Origin: Hyparrhenia diplandra
Lineage: Eukaryota; Streptophyta; Magnoliopsida; Poales; Poaceae
Length of the DNA stretch: 64,000 nucleotides
Reading direction: 5' to 3'
Assembly (NCBI GenBank): GCA_015847255.1
Contig: JADLZK010007800.1
Span: forward strand, 62,001 to 126,000
Positions 47,483 through 61,220 of the stretch are shown in pieces. How positions within the stretch are numbered: position 1 is the first letter of the stretch; the number at the start of each line of letters is the position of its first letter. Position numbers and translations under genes: made by a program. The notes beneath the pieces were generated by a model. That model was not told where the DNA came from. It worked only from the letters and a program-made list of their open reading frames with translations, and searched no databases.

Positions 47483-49686
47483 GAACTCGAGAAAGAGTAA
47501 TGTTGATATGTGATGCATGCAGGTCAGCACCAACGATTGTCAATCCAGGTTCTTTCATTGGTGGTGTTGCTCATGTATTTGTCCAATGGAAGTCTCGAGG
47601 AGCTGGAGGAATAAACATGATTTCCATGAGAACTACTTTGAACGTTTGCTCGAAGTTTTCAGACGTCTTTTGTTCCAGTTGTCATGGTAATCTTTGCCTG
47701 AACTGAATGTGGGGCAAGTTGTCAACGGTGTGACAGGCTACAGTGTGCCAGGCTGCTAGCCTCATCAGAGTTCAAAGCCATGACTTGCACAAGCTGAGGA
47801 CAAAGTGGCGGATCTAGTCAGAGTTCAATGTTGAGAAACTTAACAGACCGAGCTTCCTGAAGGGCTCAGAGATGTGAAATCCTCACTCTGCGATCGCATT
47901 TATTAATTTATTAATTCTCATATTCTTGATACTTTTTATGTGAACAACAAAACTTGCACATAGATTTATCTGAAGGTCATGTGTATCCTGAGTGAGAGAG
48001 TTGTCTTATTCTCGGTAAAATTTTCCGATACACGTTCTTCAGAGTGTTCTCAACTGTGAATTTTTACTCTATTTTAATATCGTGTATTTCAGAGTCTTCT
48101 AACATAATCATAAGAGAAACTTGAAATTCAACAGGCTTACTGGGATTTGACATCCCTCTGCTTGCTGTCCAGACTTATACCCCTCGATTTTAAAATCCAA
48201 ACACTCAACCCTAAATGTCATTAGTCATTTAGCAGCTACAATCTTTTTTTTAAAAAAGTTATCTAGTTGGCATTATTCATTTCACTGCTTCATTTCTCAT
48301 TTTAAGAAGTTATATATCGAGCTGGCCACAAATAATGTCGTACTTCGAGTCAACAAATAAGAAAAAAAAAAAAATTATCTACTCTCTCCATCCTAAAATT
48401 AAAGCCATTTCAACTTTTTTTAAGTGGTCAAAGCATCTCAACTTTGACCAAATTTATATAATAAAAATAAAATAATGCATATGAAACCAACTTTCTCCGT
48501 TCCTAATACTATCTCCTAGGTAGATTGGGAGTCCATGTTTATGCCCAAGTAGGTAGTAGTATTATCATGCATTATTATATCTCAACTTTCATTTTTTTTT
48601 TTCCGTTTGTGGCTAAGAAAAGAAAAAGAATTGATATAATCACACCCCTACTACCGATCACTCCATCTTCGCTTAGATTAGTATAAAATTGCTCGTTCTT
48701 GAAATGTGACTCATATCATTATCATTGATAGGCACAAATGGTTCTAATTTTTGAGTTTGAGAAGTAAAAAAAAAAAAACGAGACAAAAATAGTTTATTAT
48801 TTAATATTATTAAATTAGTTATAGATATAGATATCTGTGCAAATAGACGAACATACCAGACATTATATGCATTTTTTTACAAGGAACTCAATTTACTTAC
48901 CAAAAGATCAAATAGAAGTTATAAATAAACCCCCAATGGTACTACATATATTTACATAAAAATGGAGTATCCAATTTCTCTACCACGTTGTAAAAACCGG
49001 CGACGGTGGAACTATTTTCAGGGTACGGGCATATGGGATTCAAAATCCTGGTATTTACCCATTGTTATGCTGCTCTTGTGCAAGAGTTACTACTACTCCC
49101 TCTATTCCAAATTGTAAGTCATTTTAACTTTTTTTTTAAGTACATCCATTTTGTTATGTATCTAGATATAATAATAATGTTTAGATACATAGAAAAATAG
49201 ATGAACCAAAAAAGTCAAAGTGACTTACCATTTGAAACGGAGGGAGTACACGTAATGAAAGTAGCGTACAGTTTAGAAAAAGAAAATTCCAGTAGGATAA
49301 AGATAACAAAAACGATACAAGCACAAGTAAACCAGAGATTTTGTACCATCAAATTCCATTTACCATGATATAACCCAGAATAGCCAACGGACTATATCTC
49401 CAAAAGAATTTCTCAACGAGCCACAACAAAAAATAAGAGAACATTCTACAATAGTTTCAGGATTCACCCCTAGTAATCCAATGGAAATTAGGTTTCCACT
49501 ACTTCCTGATGGAAAATAATTATTTCAGAGCAGGCTATTTGCTGCCTAAAATAATTTTCTATTTGCACCGATGCCCCTTTTCATTCTGTCAAATTGATGA
49601 AATAAACTAGAATTTTACTGCACCGATCAGGGAAAAATTTGGATAATCAGTGAGTTAGCAATATCTTGAACTCTAATCCGTTTGTC
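47483..49686. other. Intergenic region between convergent CRM and VIL genes
   Basis: CRM 3' UTR to about 48000, then AT-rich DNA. A Stowaway-like left end (ACTCTCTCCATCC, near 48380) has no partner. A complete Stowaway lies at 49096-49246. No gene recognised. Confidence 0.5.
49096..49246. mobile_element. Stowaway MITE
   Basis: CTCCCTCTATTCCAAATTGT and its inverse (ATTTGAAACGGAGGGAG) are flanked by TA at 49094-49095 and 49247-49248. Confidence 0.8.
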
Positions 49687-52657
49687 CTAATGCCATAACT
49701 TGTTGCAGAAACCAGTTTTTGCCTTTTTGCTGCTTAAGATTTCTCCAAAAGAATCAATGAGCTGCTCAGCAAGGCTGCTTGGTTCACCGCTTAATGTTTT
49801 GACAAATGTGGTCACAGCCTTGCGCTCCTGGTCTGTCGATCTTAGACTATACCAGGTCAAGAACTTCATCCTGAAACCGTTTCCAATGTGTCCCTCGCAT
49901 TCCAACTGCCTTATAACCTTTACACAATGCTCATAATCCCCATCAAGTTGCCTCGTTGATCCAGAGAGCATTTTTTCATGGCAAATAGCAGAAGCACCAT
50001 TCTGCTCACATTTATTAACTTGTAAGGTATTCACCTTACTTACTGGCCGAGATTCAACAGCAGGCGGCTCTGCAGTCTGGCCAACTGCACAGGTCTCAGA
50101 GTCACCACTGTCATTTGATCTCACAAGTCCCTTCTTAGTAGAATAATAATGCTTCTCAGTGTAGTCCATGGGTACTTCAGCGTTTAGGTCAGGGACAGAA
50201 GATGAGTTGAAGTGAAGTTTGCGACAAGCTCCAGATAACTCAGTCTCTGTAACATTTCTGCTGCAGGAACCTTCATGTACATCGTCAGAAAAACCTTCAC
50301 AACAGCCTTCTGCATTCAAAGCTTCCTGAAAGTTCTTCCAAATATCTCGGATCTTGAACCCAGTTGACTTACAAGACTGATTCCTGTCTCTTTTTTGTGC
50401 CTGTGTACCCCTCCCACTTTATTCTGTGGTGCACGCATGACAAATATCTCCCTGCTCTCAGTACGACATCTAGATTCTGAATGGCCAAATACCCCATCAT
50501 CTGTGAATGATATAACTCTGAAAGAATATTCTGTGCATGGGGTAAGGTCAAAAAGTAGTATTTTTCTTTCATCTTTGGACACAATAACAGGTTTTTCCAT
50601 ACTTGGTTGCTCTCTGCTCTTCCAGTACCATAGCTTATAACCTTTGATAGTGTTAGAAGATGAGGTTTCTTTCAAGATGACAATGAGCGAAGAAGATGTT
50701 ATGTCTACAAATTTAAATCTACAGGCAACAGGTAATGAATCTGCAAAGAAATAAGTGCATAAGTCTTTTGAAGCAACACCAAAACTATAATACTAATATT
50801 TTATTTAAGAATGATCATCACCTCGAAGATGCAGGTCAGGAGAACTCAACCACTCATCAGCTTTTTGAATTGCTGTAGAGCATAGTTTCTGCACAGCAAT
50901 ACCAGCTGAGAACCTGCTTACGATACCATGTGCATTCTTTGCTGATATTCCATCAAGTGGGCCAACCTCACTTTCCAATTTTGCTTTTGCATCTTTGATA
51001 ATCTCATGCAATTCTTTAAAATGGATAGTTCCCTCTAATAGCCTGTAGCTCAAATAAATGCGCTGGCAGAGATTATCAACTCGGCGAGCATCTTTTCCAA
51101 TTACTAATTGCCTTTTCCAAAATCTGCTACAAAGATTAATACATATGTCAATTAAACAAGTCTACCAAGAATGGCCAAGCGTTCAAGCCACAACAGGTGT
51201 TCCAATAAAGTAAATACAAGTCTGCCAAGAATGACCAAGGCACAGAATTTGCTCAAATAATGTCGCAATTATTACCACAATTTATGGGCCAAGCACTTAA
51301 TTAAGAAAAAAAACTACTAGACCAAAATTTTGAGGTGCTGGTATGTTGTACACGGTACTTCTGTCAGGCTAATCAAACAACTTCATGTTCCAAACAACTT
51401 CAGGTTTATTCATCTAAGATGTACTCTGATGTATAATAACATTTAGGATAAGCTAATTAGGTTAAAAAATGAAACTATTTAGCTTCTCCTAAGTGTCATA
51501 TATATAGAAATGGAGGAGGTTCATTTTATAACTTTTACCAACAAAGGACCCTAGAATCTACACAACGTTATATACACTGGAGGACTACACAAGCTGACAG
51601 AATATCCACTGAAAAGATAAATCAGGTCCTAGTACCCTAATAATTAATTAACTTGAATTGCATGTTCTAAAATGGTTTGACAATCATTTAATATTTATCT
51701 ACCGCTAATAGGAATGAAACTTCTGTCCAAGGTAAAGAAAATAACACAGTTGTAAAATGGTTTCTGACTTTGTTCACATTAATTTCGTTCCTGAGGTGGA
51801 TCTGGTCACTTTTCATGCAGAACAACTAATTTTCGCACATTCATACAAAGAATCGCAGATTTGCACTTGCATGATGTTTCATATAATTTAATAATATATT
51901 AATAACACCTCTATATTTATCTAATGCAAGTACATTAAGTTTCTAGATTCCAAACAAGAATATTATGATTGAACAGGGAAAAAGAAACAAAAGCAAAGTA
52001 CAGAAGAAATAATGAGACTTGAGTCAAATAGAAATTGTACTTTACCCTAGTATTCCAGAAATCTTTCCACACGAGGCACAAGAAAAACTCCCATCAAGAT
52101 GTATAACATGCTCCAGATCAAAGCACCCTACCCTCTTGTCTCGAAAGCACATTCAATATGGCAAGAAGAACCACAACAATTCTTGCTATCATTGTCAGAT
52201 GAACAAACTAACCATTGACTAGGATCCTTATTGTCATCAAACTTGTGGCAAATACAACACGAGCACCTCTTGCAGAAGGAATCTTCTGATGGCCTAACAG
52301 CTTTACAGGCCAAATTTTTGCAGATCCAAGTGGTAATGCGTTTCAAATCATTGATAGGGCGCTCTGTTTTAGCCACTTCCTTTGTACTTGCGTGCCCATT
52401 TGTTATTGTTAAGTTGGGTGCAGATTGTTTCTGCAGTTCAGTGTTCTTGCTTGCTTTGACAGGAGTTGTTTTGGGCATGTCTTCAGTTGAGGAAAGCAAG
52501 CAAGATATGTGTCCGTCCTTTGCTGACTAGCATGAGTAACTCTCTACTAGTAACAACTCCAAAACCCTCCTCGGACAGCTGGTTATCAATGATTGGCCTC
52601 TTTATTATCAGTTCATCATTAAGCCATGGAGTACTTTCAATCAGCGAAAAAAACAAC
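49687..52657 (-). CDS. VIN3-like (VIL/VEL) protein with PHD, FNIII and VID domains, frame-broken
   Basis: Visible exons: 52657-52046, 51123-50822 and 50740-49687. The PHD-type zinc finger has CKNLACKA, CKRCSCCICHKFDDNKDPSQWLVC and CHIECAF. A four-helix part (FWKRQLVIGKDARRVD) follows, then an FNIII domain (GYKLWYW, TEYSFRVISF) and the C-terminal VID domain (VIRQLECEGHIGNGFRMKFL) ending GFCNKLWH. By family knowledge VIL proteins work with PRC2 in histone H3K27 methylation, including vernalisation and photoperiod control of flowering. Three single-base breaks occur: AAA near 52519-52521, after ECAF near 52142, and in a G/A-run stretch at 50391-50411. A first exon may lie at about 53900-53996 (donor CTGGTG|GTAAGC); the start codon is uncertain. 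Domains are otherwise fully conserved. Confidence 0.82.
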
Positions 52658-52891
52658 CTGGAATTTTAATGCAACGGTAAACAGAACATAATCAATGGAG
52701 GAATAAACAAACCGAATAGAAACAAATCCGATCAGTTGGGGCACAAACACAAATAGCAATTAATTTACAACTTTCCAGCATCAGAATTCGGAAAGGAAAG
52801 TAGTAACGGACATATACCCTCGATTAATCTGGAAGCAGTTATTTCGATATAAATAGAAACCAGAGCACTGAGCACGTTATGTTGGTAGCTC

Positions 52892-52975
52892 AACTCTATC
52901 TATATTAATGACAAAGTGTCTAATACTATATACTCTATCTATATTAATGACAAAATGTCTATATCTAATACGTAA
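52892..52975. repeat. Short tandem duplication in VIL intron 1
   Basis: Two copies about 40 bp apart of CTCTATCTATATTAATGACA, then AAxTGTCTA. Confidence 0.6.
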
Positions 52976-53022
52976 CAGAGAAACAGGTAGCATGCAGTAG
53001 TACGTAGAACAACAAAAGGCAT

Positions 53023-53590
53023 GCAGTTTCATGTAATGCCCCTAAAAACAGGGGAGCAGGCAAACAAACGCCTAGAGCTAACCCTGATACACAAATGAAC
53101 TCTTAACAATGTGCTAGTTGTGTAATGGATGTATCCCCTTCAATATCCTTCGATTAGGGACCCTAATATCTCATACAACCAATCAGCCAATGACTAGAAG
53201 CCCCCAGTGGTATGCAAAAGCTTCCCTTCGTTATGGCTGTACTAGTTCCTGTAACCACATCTATCTAAAGCAACATTGCAACCACAGGGAGCAGTTTCAT
53301 GCAATACCCCTAAAAACAGGGGAGCAGGCAGGACACGAAAGCCTAGGACTAACCCTGATCACACAATAAACTCTAAACTCTTAGTGTCTAACCCACCCTA
53401 ACAATGTGCTGGCTGAGTACCAAGTGATCAAGGTATACCCTTCAATTCCTTAAATCAGGGACCCTAATAAGTAATAACTCATACAATGAATCATCCAATG
53501 ACTAAAAACCCCTAGTGGTATACAAAAGCTTGTCTTCCTTATGGCCATACTAGTTCCTGGAACCACATGGATCTACAACCAACCACACGG
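53023..53590. repeat. 268-bp tandem duplication in VIL intron 1
   Basis: Unit starts at 53023 and 53291. Both contain GCAGTTTCATG, CCCCTAAAAACAGGGGAGCA, GGGACCCTAATA, CCAATGACTA and ACTAGTTCCTG. The copies have diverged by about 10-20% with small indels (by eye). No coding potential. Confidence 0.75.
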
Positions 53591-53996
53591 AGCAACATCT
53601 AGCCTCCATTTCCAGAAATCCATCCATATCCATAGGATCAAACAACAAATAAACCAACCGCACATACCAAAAGCTCCCTTTACAATCCTATATAATGGAA
53701 TGGAAAGGCAGTGCTCCGGCCATTTGCTGCTAAAAAAAAAGAAGGTCCTTTTTACACGTGAAGCAATATCCCGGCGATTGCGTCTCCTAAACCCACCACC
53801 ACCACGGCGCCGCGACAAACACGAGGGATAAAGGCCGCTGCTGCTCACTAAACACCCGCGCGAAAAATTTACACAGCGCGACACAGGGCACGAACGAGGA
53901 GCTTACCACCAGCTGCCGCACCCTCCAGACCCAGCTCCTCGCGTCGGCGTCGGCAGAGGCTAGGGTTGGGTCCCCGGGCGAGGAGTCGGTGGGCAC

Positions 53997-56313
53997 AGAG
54001 GACCGGGCGGCGAGATCCCCAATGCTCGACGCGGCGGGAAGGCGCGACGACGAAGGCTCTGGTGGTTGCGGTCGTGCGGCGGCGATGGAGGTCAGGTCCT
54101 CCTCTGTCCGTCCGCCGGGACGATGCGGTCGGAGCCCTCCGAGTCCCCGGTCTCCCTCCCCTCGACGACGAGGAGGCGGGTCAAGTCAAGCGCGGCAGGC
54201 AGGCGGCGGCTCGGCGTGCGACGAGACGAGAGGAGAGGAGAAGAACGGGGAGGCGACTGGGGGGGGGGGAGGTCGCCTCGTGTCGGAGGCGTAACGGAAA
54301 CGGGCGCGTGGGCTGGCTTCTGGGCTGGCGGGCCCAGGAGGCAGCCCACCGGCAACGCACGGGCGGGCCCAGGGGAGGGAGAGATCTGGAGCGTCGGTGG
54401 ACTATCCAACGGTCAGGATGCGGTGGCGTGCGGCCTTTGGCTATCTGCGCCCCCCGTGCCGTCGTCGTCGTCCTCCAGGGCAGAAGTTTCCGTTTCAACG
54501 GACGGACGACTGGCTCTGTGTTACTTTTGGAAGGTTGTTGGGTTGCACTTGCGCGGCGTCGTCTAGGTTTTTTATAAGAGTTTAACACACCTAACGCGTA
54601 TATTCTTTCGGATATATTTCCATATTTTATTATCACAAAGATTCTCTTGGAATGTATAGGATTTACAAAATCAATGCCTTTCAAGATTTTCAAAATCCGT
54701 CTTAGAAGTGTGTCGTGTGGTGGATGTTGTTGGGTCAAACAAGTCCTATGGTTCTTTCTGTTCAATTAGTATTCTTCAATCATCTAACTTTGTTAAATTA
54801 GAGAAGGGATAGTAGTTTGTTTGGTGGGCATGGGTTTTGTGATAGGGAATACAGTACAGATTTTTTTAGGGTTCCGTTATTTTTAACGTCTATTATTTCC
54901 TCTTTTGGATATCAAGATTATCTTAGAGGGTTAGTACCATTTACAAAATCAATGCATCATAAGATTTTCGAAATACGGAGAATTCATTGTGTTGGATGCG
55001 GTGGGTCAAACAAGGCCTATGGGTCTTATTTCAATTACTACTACTCATCTAACTTTGTCCAGATAGAATAAGAGAATTTGCTCAAAAAAAAAAGATAGAA
55101 TAAGAGAAGAGATAGCCTTGCCCAGCTACTAGAACCTCACCTAACCTCGTTCAACTCGAATCGAATAGGATAAAGATCTAGCAGTTTGGTCGGTGGCCAA
55201 ATTGGGGGTTTCTGCCAGTGCCTAGCTAGAACCTCAAATAGCCTTGGCCAGCTAGAATAGGAGATCGAATTGTAAACTTTCTGCTTGGTGGCCAAGGTTG
55301 TTTTAAGCTTTGTGTTAACAAGGAATGAATAGGAGAATGGAGTCGCCCCGCTAGAATACATGAATGGTTAGTTTGGTCGGTGAGAATTTATCTTGAGATT
55401 TGCGCCTACAAGAAAATTTCTTATTATCATAGGAGGGCTAATCTAGCTCATCCAAGATGGCAACAAGATTTCTTATTACAGTATTATAGAAGGGCTAATC
55501 TAGCACACATAAGGGGCAAGGCAAAGAAAAACTTTGTCCGAACCAAACTGACCCTATATTTTAGTTGATCTCATATGTTGTTGGATTCGTTGATTCTATA
55601 TGTTGTCCAAATCCAAACAGGACCTATATTTTGGTTGGTGATGCAGGCGTAACCCACTCAAAACTATCGCCATATTTCTATTTCATGCCGCGAAGAGAGA
55701 TTTCACGTGAAATTCCTAGGTTACATTCAAAAACAAAACAAGCCAGCTCTCAGCCTCTAAGCACCCAGCTCGGACTCAGATAGTCAGACAGGGCCTCATC
55801 CAGCTCTTGAAGGTCGAGTGGTTTGTGTTTCACTCGGTCAACAGCTGACCTGAACAAGAACATCACGTTTTTCTTGAACAAAATAGCATCCAGGTCGAGG
55901 AAACAAAAGTTACTCTTTATTACTAACAGATACAAGTTCATAGAGTGGAAGCGTCAAAACAAACGGCTTGGCAGCCAGCAGCTTTGACCCGCTGTCTACA
56001 TGAAAAGCTCCGATAAATAAATTAAATGATTTGTCCAACAATCGTAGGCAACATGGACACATTAAATTTCAAATCAAAACTCCGGGCCAGGTCTTCAGAC
56101 TTGGCAGGTGAAATTTTCTCGAGAGAACCCTACAAACAACTGGCTTCGTTTCCAGTCCTTGAATTCCGTACCTGTCATGCCCTCAGATGTCTGGTGGTTC
56201 TGCTTTACGTCATCCTAGGTTTTCTGGAAGGTAAACATGTCTTTGCATCCAGAAGCCTAACAAAGACAAATCACTGATTGCATCGTATCAGGGACAACAG
56301 CACTGTTCCTATG
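53997..56313. other. Intergenic region between VIL and PPR genes
   Basis: 53997-54520 is the GC-rich VIL promoter/leader side, with long but unconvincing open frames on both strands. 54600-56000 is AT-rich with local repeats: GGTCAAACAAG occurs at 54731 and 55002, and GGGCTAATCTAGC at 55435 and 55492. No gene recognised. Confidence 0.45.
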
Positions 56314-57538
56314 TTACTGAGTGTTTCTTCTTGGTCCAAATCGGAGCTGCAAGTTGTCCAAAATGCGGGTAACGTTGAGAAGCCGTGGATCGTCAGAAGG
56401 AATCTCTCGTGCCTGAATTTGGAAAACAAGCGAGCATGAGCAGAATACAAATCACAAACGTCCAGAGCTTAAATTGCCAACAAGTGACAGCAGAGAAATG
56501 GTTTAAAAGTACAAACAGTTCTGAGACCCATATGAATATGTACATCAAGGACCAATATAGTAACCCACTCTAGGAAGCATTCAACTATTCATAGATGCCT
56601 TAAAGGTGAAGAAAGTGTACTAAGTCGCAGCTTCGAAACACTGAAGCTTACCTTCAAACCCTTGTGGTATGCCTCAACAGCAGGAAGATTCGAGTGATTT
56701 TTTGCGGCTTTGCAGGAGATCCCAGACATAATTTGCAGTCGTATATCCACCAGCCTAGATAAATTGGTCAATTTAACTTCAGTTATCCAACCATCATAGC
56801 GAAGCAATTTATGTTCATTTAAAAATAATCATGGCGGTTTTTGTAATTTAACCGCCCACGGTTAATTAATTCAGGATTAATAAAAAAAATAAATCAAACA
56901 TATTATAAAATTATAAATTATGATTTAAACCACATATTAAATAATAAGCTGAGCAGGTATTGAAAAACAATTCCTGCATTCAATTTGTTAGTTAAAGGGC
57001 AGGAGTTGGTGTTGGTTACCGTTTCACCGGCAGCTGCAAGTAGGAGATCAGTTCCCAGCCTCGCATTCAAGAAGAAATTTCTTGAAATCATTTTCTCCTG
57101 AAAAATATTGTTGATGTAAAATTTCAAAATTTTGAAGCCAGTCAAAACTATACAGCAAAACTAAAACTGCAATGGAACAGAAAATTACTATAGTTTCTTG
57201 AGCAAGTTGCATTCCTCTTGGAGTGTACCCAATCATAGCTCCCTCAGCAAGTGTCTGCATTTCATAGACGAAGACTTCAGGCAACCAAATGTAGTAGCAC
57301 ATGATGCAGAATAAGAAAGATCGACTGATTTTGACTCGATAGAAGGTGGTTATTATTTTATTATGACCATAGAAAAGTCAATTTTACCATTCAGTGAGGA
57401 ATATTATCTTTAACAACCCCAAGGTTTTATGCATCTGGTTTCACTTTGGCTAGCAGAATTTGTTCTTGCTTGCTAATTCATTCTTTTAACTTACTATCTA
57501 ACTTAATATTTTTTCACAGTATTTGGCAGTAGACAAAT

Positions 57539-57649
57539 ACTTTTGTCTTGTGCCTTTCTACGTTCTTTTGTATTGTTTCATATGGGTTTCATCTCTAGCC
57601 TACCCCAACTAGCTTGGGACTAAAGGCTATGTTGTTGTTGTTGTTGTTG
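57539..57649 (+). mobile_element. RTE-type LINE 3' tail in a PPR intron
   Basis: 111 bp ending CTTGGGACTAAAGGCTATG and then a (TTG)n run, the classic plant RTE LINE/SINE end. Flanked by the 13-bp duplication GCAGTAGACAAAT (57526-57538 and 57650-57662). Confidence 0.85.
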
Positions 57650-60600
57650 GCAGTAGACAAATCTGGCTAAGCTTTGTGGAGCAGATTTGTTGTCAATTAG
57701 GTGTGACTCACCGCATACAACTCAGCGGGTGGGGATCTCGAGCTTGTATACTCTTCAAACATCTTAACAGCAGAATCAATATCTCCACACCGTAGGTAAC
57801 ACCTTTCTCAATTGGAGGACATAAAATTAATAATAATTAGAATGAAATGCAGAAAGCATGACGAGACAACAAGTATGGACACAGGAATTATAGAATCAGA
57901 ATACAAATGCCAAAAAGTACACTTAAGCGATGCCCACTCATCTCTATAAATACAATGATTCTGTCATTATTATTAATTTAGAATACTGAGATCTCATTGT
58001 GACATGCTTACAACATGAGTTCATGTGTATCTGAATAAAGTTAAAATACACAATCTATCAGACCTTAATTTTCAGCGTTTCACGAAAAATAGAAAAATAT
58101 CATTACATATTACCTCATAGCTTGCATCACCATGTAGGCATCATAAGTAGATCCATCTCTATTGTCCTTATTGAACATCTCCAGAAGTGCTTCAAGTGTC
58201 TGCAAAATTTTGAAGTAAACACAATTTCAGAACAAGCTAAACTTACCACCTTTTGGTGATAAAAAAAATATACTAGTGGCCAACATGATTACGAAGTTAG
58301 GGTTATGTTGATTGTGCATGGCCAATGTGCTGTAACCAAAATATATGATGGAAAATGGTAATGCACAAGCAAAAGATCACCTCTTTGCTCTGCAGTTCTG
58401 CACAAGCATGGATAGCAACATGATAAACTGTATGTTGTCTATAGACAAATCCTCCTCGTCTATTTACATATTCTGCTGTTGGGAGGTTGTATAGCTCTTC
58501 CTCTGACACATTCATCATTATATTCTCAGCACTGTCCTTTGATACTCTTTCAACATATTGCCAACCTTTTGACTGCCTGACAAAGTCAAGAATCTGTTTG
58601 AAAGAGAAGTAAGTTATGGAACATTCACATTTGGTTAAGTACATCCTTACAGTTTTACACATGCATACCATACCTTTGCCATGGTTTCCTCAGTAGTTGG
58701 TGTCTTGTTCTTGAATGCAGTTATCAGTCCGGCATAACAAAACTTGTTTAATCCAAGACCAGCAGCACTCATATCACTAACTATGGCATACCTATCAAAA
58801 CAAATTCTCGTTATATAAGTTTCTCATATGACCAAGTAAATAGGTAAATCGGAAGGTGTTGATAACTGAGGGTAAACTATTTCTTGAAAAACTTAATCAG
58901 TCGCAATGTAGTTTCTAGAGCAAACCGCCACATGCAAAACTGCTAATGTGTTCACAAATAGTACATCTGAGAATCCTACCTGGCAACCATACCCTAGACA
59001 CTAAAGACACTAACTCTGATGTTATGAGCAAAAAATTGCAGAAAGTTGCATTACTCTAAGCCTTCAAATCCATGAGATCAGTACTTACATAACTCGTATT
59101 CTCAAATGGTAGCTAACTGTTAGTAGTGTGGATAAACCTCTAACAAACAAAATGCACAGTTAACAAGTACAACTCATGAAATGTCGCTAATCTGTTTTGC
59201 TAGTTTGTGTATGGTAATAAACTCAAGTAATTGTACTAAGAGTGGCCAACCAGTAACCACCATAAATGGCAGTGGCAGGCAACAAGTGATGTAGAATTTC
59301 AATTTCAGTTGTGCGTTCTTATATCTGTTGGAGCATATAAATACTGTCAAGAAGTGTGCCTTACACTTGATCAGTCTGCCCTGTCGATGCAAGTGCATTC
59401 AGTAGACAAATGTAGGTTTCTCCTTTCAACTTAACACCATGTGCCTTCATTTCTTCTAAAAGCTTTGTTACAGGTAAAGGACAGGAGCATCAGTGAGCAT
59501 TAGGAACAAAAGGAAGCTGTTCACGCATGAAAATGGTACCATAATGATATAACACAGCTAGCATTCAGGTACACAGAAAAGCCAACCATGATTGCTGCAT
59601 CTGAGTTTTTGCATTTTCCACAAGTGGAGATCAAGAAGTTGTAAAGGTTAACCTGGAAAACATTAAGAAGATCAGACTGATAGTCTCTCGAAGGTAAAAA
59701 AGTAACTGGAGCGATTTCAAACAAGTCAGGAATCTAACATCAGGCTTTAAACCCATTTGTTTCATCTGATCACGGAAGTAGAGTGCATCTTGTAGCCGGC
59801 TGCCTTTCATGGTACCGACTATGAGCGTGTGGAATGTATCCCGCTCAGGCTTCACGCCATCAAGCATCATGTCATCGTAAGCGTCACGCAGAAGATAGGG
59901 CCTAAAAACAATAAGAATGTAACTGTTAGACTTGCAAAGTATACGTGGTTAGAAAACAGAGGTTTCTGACACTGGAGGCTGTCAAAACAGGCATGGACAC
60001 CTATGCATAACCAAAGAAGAAATATGAGAAGCTCACAGGTAGTAGGCCACTGTGTTCTCACAATTTGACAATGCAGAAGCCATTTGGGAGTAAACGTGGC
60101 AATCATTTCTTATTCTTTATTTAGAGGTTAATCATGGCAGCCACATTGGTCAGGTGGCAACACGCCGAACAAAAAGACTTCCTGAGTCAGCATTGGGAAT
60201 TGGCATGCACAAAAGGGTAAACCGGCCTAGTATAGTTTTCACATGGCCATCAATCCCACAACAAGCAAGGCCACTGTGAACAATCGAATCAGCAAACACA
60301 TGCTTGCATACGCAGCACAGCATCAACGAAGCAACCGAAACCAAAGGCGTCTCAACGAAAACGCCCCGCGCTGGCAATGGGTCGAACAGGTGGCGTGCAA
60401 CGGGACACAGCAAACCAAACTACAACATTTCCCTTGCCTGCGCTGGGCGACGAGCGACCCGATGACGGTGTTGTACTCGGAGGTGTTATCGGCGTAGTTC
60501 CGGCGCGCGTACTCTTCCGTCGCCGTCGCCGCGCCGCGCCGAGCCGTGAAAGCCGCCGCCGCCGCCGCATGGCGCAGCCGCCCTGCGCCGCAAATACCCG

Positions 60601-60697
60601 GATCGGAGGTCAGCCTGGCAGAGAGATCCGCGAAGGAAATGGAGGGGAGGGAGTGGGAGAGAGAGACCCTGGAGCATGAGGCAGTTCTTGAGGAGAG

Positions 60698-61220
60698 CAC
60701 TGGCGGCGCTAGGGGGTATGCCTGGGTATTCCTTGGCATACCCAAGATTTTGGTAAAATAAATAAATACATTTAATACTTATGCCAAAAGCCCACAAACA
60801 AAGTAGTAACAGCGACCAGGCAAGGCCCAAGCGGCCAGAACTCCTCCCGTCGGCATCCCGTTCACAAGTCCCAGCTCCCATTCTTTGCAACAACGTATCT
60901 CCACTGCGACAGCAGGCGGCCGACGGCATATCCACACATATTGATCTTCTTCCTCTGTGGCGGAGGCGGTGACGCGGTGACCACCAGTAGATCGGAGCGC
61001 ATCGTTAGTTCATCACCACTATTGTAGCGGGCGCCACCGCACATCCCGATTGCTTCCTCTGCGGTGAGGGAGCAGGTACCTAGGTAAAGCATTCATTTTT
61101 GTCTCTAATTTATTTGTTCTTCGTGCAGTGCTACTTTGTTTAGTAAAAAAAAAACCCCACATAACACAAAATCCTCCTCTTGCTTTAACATTTTGTATGA
61201 AATTCCTGGCTCCGCCAATG
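60698..61220. mobile_element. Non-autonomous hAT element (523 bp) in the PPR first exon
   Basis: The 8-bp duplication GAGGAGAG lies at 60690-60697 and 61221-61228. The ends CACTGGCGGCGCTAGG and (inverted) CATTGGCGGAGCCAGG form the inverted repeats. No transposase. It separates the ATGGCTCTCCTC start from AAGAACTGCCTC. Removing it with one target copy gives a clean start, MALLKNCLMLQG. Confidence 0.88.

Noticed and set aside
57630..57651. (TTG)n as a plain microsatellite
   Set aside because: It is the terminal repeat of an RTE-type LINE tail with a 13-bp target duplication.
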